In this document: positions 57,568 to 64,000 of the stretch, one piece after another
Numbering within the stretch: the stretch's first letter is position 1
Layout of the letters: each line of letters begins with the position of its first letter
Source of the DNA: Elephas maximus indicus
Lineage: Eukaryota > Chordata > Mammalia > Proboscidea > Elephantidae
Direction of reading: 5' to 3'
Assembly (NCBI RefSeq): GCF_024166365.1
Contig: NC_064822.1
Location: 106,574,823 to 106,638,822 of the forward strand
Length of the DNA: 64,000 nt
The notes under the pieces: model-generated
The model's input: the letters and a program-made list of their open reading frames with translations, nothing else
Databases searched by the model: none
What the model was told of the DNA's origin: nothing
Made by a program: the position numbers and the translations under genes

Positions 57568-57781
57568 ACACACACACACACACACACACACACCCCAACC
57601 AAAAAACCAAACTCACTGCCGTCGAGTCGATTCCAACTCATAGCGACCCTATAGGACAGAGTAGAACTGCCCGATAGGGTTTCCAAGGAGCACCTGGCGG
57701 ATTCGAACTGCTGACCTCTTGTTTAGCAACCGTAGCACTTAACCACTATGCCACCAGGGTTTACACACACACACACACACC
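57568..57781. repeat. (CA)n microsatellite split by a SINE
   Basis: CA dinucleotides run at 57568-57593 and again at 57763-57780, with a reversed short-form SINE between them. Confidence 0.93.
57594..57760 (-). mobile_element. tRNA-derived SINE inserted in a CA repeat
   Basis: A well-preserved reversed short form: 'cgtcgagtcgattccaactcatagcgacc', 'ggcggattcgaactgc' (inverted B box), 'cttaaccactatgccaccaggg'. It is close to what looks like the family consensus, hence young. Confidence 0.95.
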
Positions 57782-58264
57782 TCAAAAAATAAAATAAAGT
57801 GAAATCTCAAACCAGTGAATTTTGGTGTGCATCAGTATCACCCCATTACTTTGTGTTTTTAATTATCACTAGATGATTCTGACGCAGGTAGTTTGAGATT
57901 TCACCTTGAGAAAAATTGATCAAAACCCAAAAGTCAGAGACACCACCCCAGGATTTACCAGGCTGCTCCAGCAACAGTGGAGTTGGTGCTTGCCATGACT
58001 ATGCAGAGCAGCGTTAGCCTCTGTTCTGTAATCCACCCTTTCCTGTGGTGCCCCCTTGGCTTGCCAGGAATAAGAAAGGAGCGTCCCTTACTGAGTCTTA
58101 GGTTTTGTGGTACTTATTCCCTTAGTTACACAAAGACCAGACAAAGCTTTGAAAATACTTCTTCAAAGAGCTTGATTGGATTCTTCCAGAAAGCTCCACC
58201 CTCTCTCTTCTGGCAGGGAAATAGGTGGGGCTTTGTTCTTCCATTTACCTAAATGAAGGACACA

Positions 58265-58477
58265 AGGAACACATGTTAGTTGCCAATGAGTGGATTCCAA
58301 CTCATGGCGGCCCCATGTGTGTAGAGTAGGACTGTGCTTCATAGCGTTTTTAAGGCTGTGACCTTTTGGAAACAGATTGCTAGGTCCTTCTTCTGAGGCG
58401 CCTCTGGGTGGGTTCGAAAGGCCAACCTTTCAATTAGTTGTCAAACGCTTAACTGTTTGTGCCACCCAGGAACCCAC
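58265..58477 (-). mobile_element. tRNA-derived SINE (long form)
   Basis: A reversed copy: 'gttgccaatgagtggattccaactcatggcggcccc' to 'gtttgtgccacccaggaaccc'. Confidence 0.92.
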
Positions 58478-58490
58478 CAACAAATACATA

Positions 58491-58707
58491 CCAAACAAAA
58501 AACCAAACCCACTGCCATCGAGTCAATTCCACCTCATAGCGATCCTATAGAACAGAGTAGAACTGCCCCATAGAGTTTCCAAGACAGTAAATCTTTTACA
58601 GAAGCAGACTGCCACATCTTTCTCCCCTGGAGCAGCTGGTGGGTTGGAACTGCCAAGCTTTTGGTTAGCAGATGAGCACTTTAACCACTGTGCCACCAGT
58701 GCTCCTG
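58491..58707 (-). mobile_element. tRNA-derived SINE (long form)
   Basis: A reversed copy with a perfect 13-bp TSD, CAACAAATACATA (58478-58490 and 58708-58720). It abuts the previous SINE. Confidence 0.96.
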
Positions 58708-58799
58708 CAACAAATACATAGTAGGTGATTAATAAGGTACATTAAAAAAACAAACAAAAAACTCTAATCAGCCTAATTAATTGGGAATAGGGAGCCCAG

Positions 58800-59001
58800 T
58801 GGAGTCCCTGGGTGGTATAAATGATTAATGTGTTTGGCTGCTAACTGAAAGGTCAGAGCTTAAAGTCCACCCAGAGGCACCTTGGAAGAAAGACTTGGTG
58901 ATCAACTTCCAAAAAATCGGCCATTGCAAACCCTGTGGAGCACAGTTCTACTCTGATATCACCACTAGTCATAATTTGACAGCAACTTCTTTTTTTTTTT
59001 T
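58800..59001 (+). mobile_element. tRNA-derived SINE (long form)
   Basis: Head 'gtccctgggtggtataaatg', tail 'tcaccactagtcataatttgacagc' plus a T-rich end. Perfect 11-bp TSD AGGGAGCCCAG (58789-58799 and 59002-59012). Confidence 0.94.
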
Positions 59002-59169
59002 AGGGAGCCCAGCAGGAAGTGTCACCATTGTTCTCCGGGTCTCCATAGCATAGCTCACCCATCTTTAGTGTAGCACTTATGGCATTCCATTGTAATCTTC
59101 CTTTTGGCATCTATCTTGCCCAAGCACGTTAAAAGAGTTCATTGGCCATCACCCTTGGCATTTCATACC

Positions 59170-60610
59170 AAGATTATTTTTTAAACAGCTTTATAGAGAT
59201 GTATAATTAACACTCAATAAATTGTACATGGTTAAAGTGTACAATTTGATAAGTTTTGACATCTGTATACACCCATGAAACCATCACCTCAATCAAGATA
59301 ATGAACATATGCATACCCTCCAAAAGTTTCCTGGAGACCCATTGTAATCTCTCCCTCTTGCCCCTTCCCCAGCTCTTCCGCTTCTACAGGCAACCACTGA
59401 TCTGCTTTCTATTACACCTTCACTATAGATTAGTTTGCATTTCCTAGGATTTTATATAAATGAAATCATACAGTGTATATTTTTCTTTTCTCTGGCTTCT
59501 TTCACTCAGCGTAATTGAAATTAACCATGTTGCTACACAGATCTTTTTATTGTGTGGCTGTTATCACTATCTGTTTATCCATTCACCTGTTGATGACATT
59601 TGTTTCTAGCCTTTGGTTATTACAAAGAAAGCTACTATGAATATCCATGAATAAGTCTTTGTCCGTATGTTTTCATTTTTCTTGGGTAAATACCTAGGAG
59701 TAAAATGGCTGTCTCATATGGTAGATGTATGCTTCACTTTTCAAAAAACTGCTAAAGTGGCTGTACTATTTTATATTTTCACCGGCAGCGTATGAAAGCT
59801 CCAGTTGTCCCACATCCTTGCCAACACTTGGTGTGGTCAGTCTTTTTAATATTAGCCATTCTAACAGGTGTGCCAACATTGTTTTAATTTACTTTTTGAA
59901 TAGGTAAGCATTCACATGGCCCGAAAATTCAAAAAAATATTAACAGGTATATAGTGAAGTCTCACTCCCACCTGTCTCCCACCCCCGACCCTTCCACTCT
60001 ACCTATAACCACTTCTGTTTCTTGTGTTTCCATCTTAGAATTTCTTTACTCAGATCCTCATGAATACTCTTGGTTTCCCCCCTCTTTTATATAAAAGGCA
60101 TTATATCAAACACACAGTTCTGCACCTTTCCTTTTTTTACTTAAAGGATATCTTGGAGAACTTTCTCGTTCTTTGTTAGAGCTACATAGTATTTCATGGT
60201 ATGGATGTACTAAGATTTATCTTACCAGTTTCCTGTTGAACATACGGGTTATTCCTAACCTTTTGTTATTACAAACAATGCTGCAATGAACAAACTTGTA
60301 CATGGTGTTTCTCATGACTGCATTTATATTTGTAGGAATATTTGGATTTTTGCCAATCTGTTATCACTGTGGTTTTAATTTGCCTTCCTCTTATGAACGA
60401 GGCTGAACGTCTTTCCATGTTTAGAAGCCATTTTTATTTCCTTTTCTGTGAATTGTCTGTAAAGGTCCATTTGCTAGTTTTTCTAGTGGCTGGTCATATA
60501 CTTACTGATTTCTAGGATTTATTTATATGTAAGACAAGTAGCCCTTTGTGATAGTAGTTGCAAGTATCTTTTTCCAATCTGTCATTTGTCTTTCGACTTT
60601 ATGGGGTTTT
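59170..60610 (-). mobile_element. Old L1 fragments, minus strand
   Basis: Two adjoining antisense L1M pieces. The first (to about 59880) has 'ttgacatctgtatacacccatgaaacc' and 'tgtgtggctgttatcac'. The second has 'gaacatacgggttattcctaacc', 'gctgcaatgaacaaacttgtacatgg' and 'ttgtgatagtagttgcaagtatc'. Confidence 0.85.
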
Positions 60611-61055
60611 CATCGCTGACATCAATCCTGCTAATTAATCCTGGACATTAATCCTGACATTAGTCCAGCTGTTTCTACTTCCTAAATGTTTCTAAAATCT
60701 TCCCACTTCTCTTTACTCCTCTGCCACTTCCCCAGGCTAGTCCACCATCATCCCTCATTAAATTACTACACTGGTATTCTAACTGGTCTTCCAAATGCTC
60801 CCACTCTTGCCCCTTCTCTACTCCACTCTACATTGCTAAAATAAAAGTATGATCATGTCACTTCCCTGCTTAAAGCCCTTTGCTGGCTAACCAGTGCCCT
60901 TAGGATAGTCTAACATCTTAATATGGGCAATGAGGTCCTACATGGGCCCCCCTGCATGGTCTGGCTCCTGTCTTCAGTTTCATTTTCTTATCCCGACTTC
61001 CCATTCCACGCTGTGGCCATATGATCTATTTTTATGTCCTCCCTCTGTATAAACT

Positions 61056-62556
61056 GAAACCTGTCCGCCATGGATGACCCTGCTGGTATTTGAATACCAG
61101 TGGCATAGCTTCCAGCATCACAGCAACACACAAGCCCCAACTGTAAGACAAACTGACAGACACCCTCACTGATCTACGCCAAGGAATTTGGAAGACTGGC
61201 CAACCAACTGGAAGAGATCCATATTTATGCCTATTCCCAAGAAAGGTGGTCCAACAGAATGTGGACATTATTGAACAATATCAATAATATCACATGCAAG
61301 TAAAATTTTGCTGAAGATCATTCAAAAGCGGCTGCAGCTGTATATTGACAGGGGACTGCCAGAAATGCAAGCCAGATTCAGAAGAGGAAGTAGAACCAGG
61401 GATATCATTGCTGATGTCAGATGGATCCTGGCTGAAAGCAGAGAATACCAGGAAGATGTTTACCTGTGTTTTATTGACTATGCAAAGGCATTCGACTGTG
61501 TGGATCATAACAAATTATAGATAACATTGTGAAGAATGGGAATTCCAGAACACTTAATTGTGCTCATGAGGAACCTGTACATAGATCAAGAGGCAGTCAC
61601 TTGAACAGAACGAGGAGATACCACGTGGTTTAAAGGCAGGAAAGATGTGTGTCAGGGTTGTATCCTTTCACCATACCTATTCAATCTGTATGCTGAGCAA
61701 ATAATTGAGAAGCTGGACTCTATGAAGAAGAACGGGGGGCTTTGAGATTGGAGGAAGACATGTCAACAACCTGCATTATGTAGATGACAAAACCTTGCTT
61801 GCTGAAAGTGAAGAGGACTTGAAGCACTGACTGATGAAGATCAAAGACCACAGCCTCCAGTATGGATTGCACCTCAAAATAAAGAAAACAAAAATCCTTA
61901 CGACTGGACCAATAAGCAACATCACGATAAACGGAGAAAAGACTGAAGTTGTCAAGGATTTCATTTCACTTGGATCCACAATCAACATCCATGGAAGCAG
62001 CAGTGAAGAAATCAAAAGACTCATTGCAATGGGAAAATCTGCTGCAAAAGACCTCTTTAAAGTGTTGAAAAGCAAAGGTGTCACCTTGAAGACTAAGGTG
62101 TGTCTGACTCAAGCCATGGTGTTTTCAATCGCCTTATATGCATGCAAAAGCTGGACGATGAATAAGGAAGACCAAAGAAGAACTGACTCCTTTGAATTGT
62201 GGTGTTGGCGAAGAATATTGACTATATACCATGGACTGCCAAAAGAATGAACAAATTTGTCTTGGAAGAAGTACAACCAGAATGCACCTTAGAAGCAAGG
62301 GTGGCAAGACTGTCTTGCATACTTTGAACATGTTATCAGGAGGGATCAGTCCCTGGAGAAGGACATCAGGCTCGGTAAAGGAAAGGGTGAGCGAAAAAGA
62401 GAAAGACCCTGGAAAAGATAAATTGACACAGTGGCTGCAACAATGGGCTCAAACATAACAACGATTGTGAGGATGGCTCAAGACCAGGCAGTGTTTTTTC
62501 CTTTTGTACATAGGGTTGCTGTGAGTCGGAACCGACTCCATGGCACCTAACAACAA
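61056..62556 (+). mobile_element. RTE LINE copy 4 with 5' inversion (twin priming)
   Basis: The first ~100 bp (61056-61157) are the RTE 5' end in reverse orientation. From about 61166 the element runs in plus orientation from mid-RT ('FIDYAKAFDCVDHNKL' at about 61470) to the 3' tail at 62556. TSDs CTCTGTATAAACT (61043-61055) and CTCTATAAACT (62557-62567) flank the whole. The endonuclease region is absent. The YADD position at about 61780 reads YVDD. The 61834-62250 reading is a well-preserved C-terminal part. Confidence 0.93.
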
Positions 62557-62930
62557 CTCTATAAACTCTCTCACCTCTAGGCCTTTTTGTATGCTCGTTG
62601 CTCTTTAAGGAACCCATTTCTCATTCCTCCTCACTTGCTTTACTTCTACTCAGTCTTCAGATTTCATTTCAGACATCACTTCCGCTAGGAAGCCTTCCCT
62701 GATCACCATAGAAAAGATTAGGCGCTTTCCCTGTGTGTTTCATAGCACCCCATACTCTCCTTATGTCAGCACGCTACACACTGTATTATAATGATCTGTT
62801 TACAGATACAATTATCTGTTTACTTTCTATTTATCCCATTAGGTAGGCTGCAAATTCCATGAGGGTAGACCTATGCCTCCTTCCTCGCTATAGTTTCCCT
62901 AGTATCTATCATAGGGTCTGGCACATAATA

Positions 62931-63100
62931 ACCAAAAAAACCAAACCTGTTGCCATCGAGTTGATTCCAACTCATAGTGACCCTATAGGACAGAGTAGAA
63001 CTGCCCCATTGGGATTCCAAGGAGCAACTGGTAGATTTGAACTGCCAACCTGTTGGTAAGTAGCTGAACTCTTAACCACTGCACCACCATGGCTCCAAGA
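62931..63100 (-). mobile_element. tRNA-derived SINE nested in L2 3' end
   Basis: A reversed short form with perfect 10-bp TSD GCACATAATA (62921-62930 and 63101-63110). Confidence 0.96.
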
Positions 63101-63150
63101 GCACATAATAAGTGCTTAATAAATATTTGTTAAATTAATGCAAGAAAGAG

Positions 63151-63810
63151 TGTTTGATAAATGACTAAATGAATATCTACATTTCAGAATCCATAAGAAT
63201 GAAGAAGACAGAAAAGTTCTTGACTCTTGTCCAAGAAAGAAGCCACCCAGAACCCAGTGCCGTCAAGAAAGAAGCCAGTTGCTCCTTAATTCCACCTGGT
63301 AGAGAAAGCAAACCTTCCATTTTATTTTGTAACTAGTTCGGCTCTGCCCCAGCTTTCCCAATGCCCAGGTCTCAATGTGATAAGTCAAATACACAACACC
63401 CTATAAGAAGAGGCACTGGCCAATCTGAGGCCGGCTTGCTTTAGCTGGAGGTAGGACTAGGAGGCCTCCTAGGTGCCTAGGTGCCGAGAGTTAATCTTTT
63501 AATTGCTAGACCCTGGAGAGGTCTTTGCAGGGAGTAGGCCCCAGGGGAAGGCCTAGAGCAGAGAAGGGTGCTTAGGGAGGGGACTTGGGGCAGTGGCTAT
63601 TTACCATCCAGTATTTGAATTTTTAACACCTGATCAGAATTTACCAGTTGATTTTCAGCTCTGCCTACTTCCCTTTTGCTTCTCAGGCTCCCCTTTGTCC
63701 TTTTCCTCCCCTAGAACAGAGTCTAGATTTAGAGCCAGAGGTGACACAGGGATTGTGTGACCTCCTTGGCAGATGATGAAACTGAGACCCTTGGAAGGCA
63801 GCAGATAAAA
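63151..63810. other. No feature recognised
   Basis: Unique-looking sequence upstream of POU6F1. No exon, CpG island or repeat could be supported. Confidence 0.5.
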
Positions 63811-63814
63811 AAAC

Positions 63815-63970
63815 GAGCAGCTTGTGAAATCAGGCAAATGAGTCTGAACGCTGGCTCTGCAGCTGTGTAACTTAGCCCAGTGACTTAAGCTCTGTCTGCT
63901 GGGGACATTAAATAGATAATATCTGTAAGGCCACTAGTGCAGTGTCTGACCCATACATACTAGGGAATAA
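63815..63970 (+). mobile_element. MIR fragment
   Basis: 'aaatgagtctgaacgctggctctgcagctgtgtaac', 'cagtgacttaagctctg', 'ggccactagtgcagtgtctgacc'. Confidence 0.6.
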
Positions 63971-64000
63971 GTGGGAGCTGAACTGATGCGAAAAAAGTCA

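Larger units (their letters stand above)
60680..63150 (+). mobile_element. L2 LINE interrupted by RTE and SINE
   Basis: Left part to 61042: 'cactggtattctaactggtcttcc', 'aaagccctttgctggctaaccag'. Right part from 62568: 'gaagccttccctgatcacc', 'ctgcaaattccatgagggtagacc', 'cataataagtgcttaataaatatttg' (the L2 3' end). Interruptions are at 61056-62556 and 62931-63100. Confidence 0.8.

Noticed and set aside
62000..62250. 138-codon reading at 61834-62250 as a domesticated protein
   Set aside because: It is the C-terminal part of an RTE with a 5' inversion and TSDs. Stops lie on both sides and there is no sign of a promoter or of selection that I can see.

Overview
The window is mammalian nuclear DNA, almost certainly from an afrotherian and most likely an elephant or close relative. 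It is full of a tRNA-derived SINE with A and B boxes, whose 3' tail matches the 3' end of an RTE (BovB-like) LINE also present here in four copies. That SINE/RTE pairing is characteristic of Afrotheria. Older MIR, L2, L1 and MaLR elements fill the rest. The species call is inference from these repeats.

Two protein-coding genes are visible, both on the minus strand. Positions 1-5687 are intron 1 of TFCP2 (LSF/CP2). Its first coding exon is at 5688-5809, inside a CpG-rich promoter (about 5700-6850). About 8.4 kb of intergenic, repeat-rich DNA follows. POU6F1 (Brn-5) then runs from its poly(A) signal near 15296 up to a CpG island at about 49400-50560. Ten coding exons can be joined in phase: 39242-39289, 37520-37715, 29935-30056, 28859-29084, 28075-28328, 27266-27394, 26162-26365, 20240-20381, 19501-19669 and 18415-18760. 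They give a 611-codon protein. An untranslated first exon very probably ends at 49917. The human neighbourhood (TFCP2 followed by POU6F1, both minus) has the same order, from memory. Positions 50560-64000 are upstream of POU6F1 and contain no recognisable exon.

POU6F1 encodes a POU-domain transcription factor: a long Gln/Ala/Pro/Thr-rich N-terminal region, a POU-specific domain split over two exons, and a POU homeodomain ending at the C-terminus. Unusual gene-structure details are a GC-AG intron, a NAGNAG tandem acceptor, a two-codon upstream ORF next to the start exon, and an internal Met that gives exactly a 301-residue short form. Its CpG-island promoter carries a perfect 13-bp POU-type palindrome upstream of a TATA-like box.

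The mobile elements are informative. They include a full-length 3.18-kb RTE with a 12-bp target-site duplication, another RTE with a twin-priming inversion, and a SINE family that looks like a tRNA-Gly promoter fused to both ends of the RTE. There is also a minisatellite apparently seeded by the end of an LTR, a head-to-tail array of three SINEs, and several nested insertions with clear target-site duplications. I found no sign of a bacterial-type or wholly new gene system. The most novel-looking items are the mosaic SINE architecture and the promoter POU palindrome.
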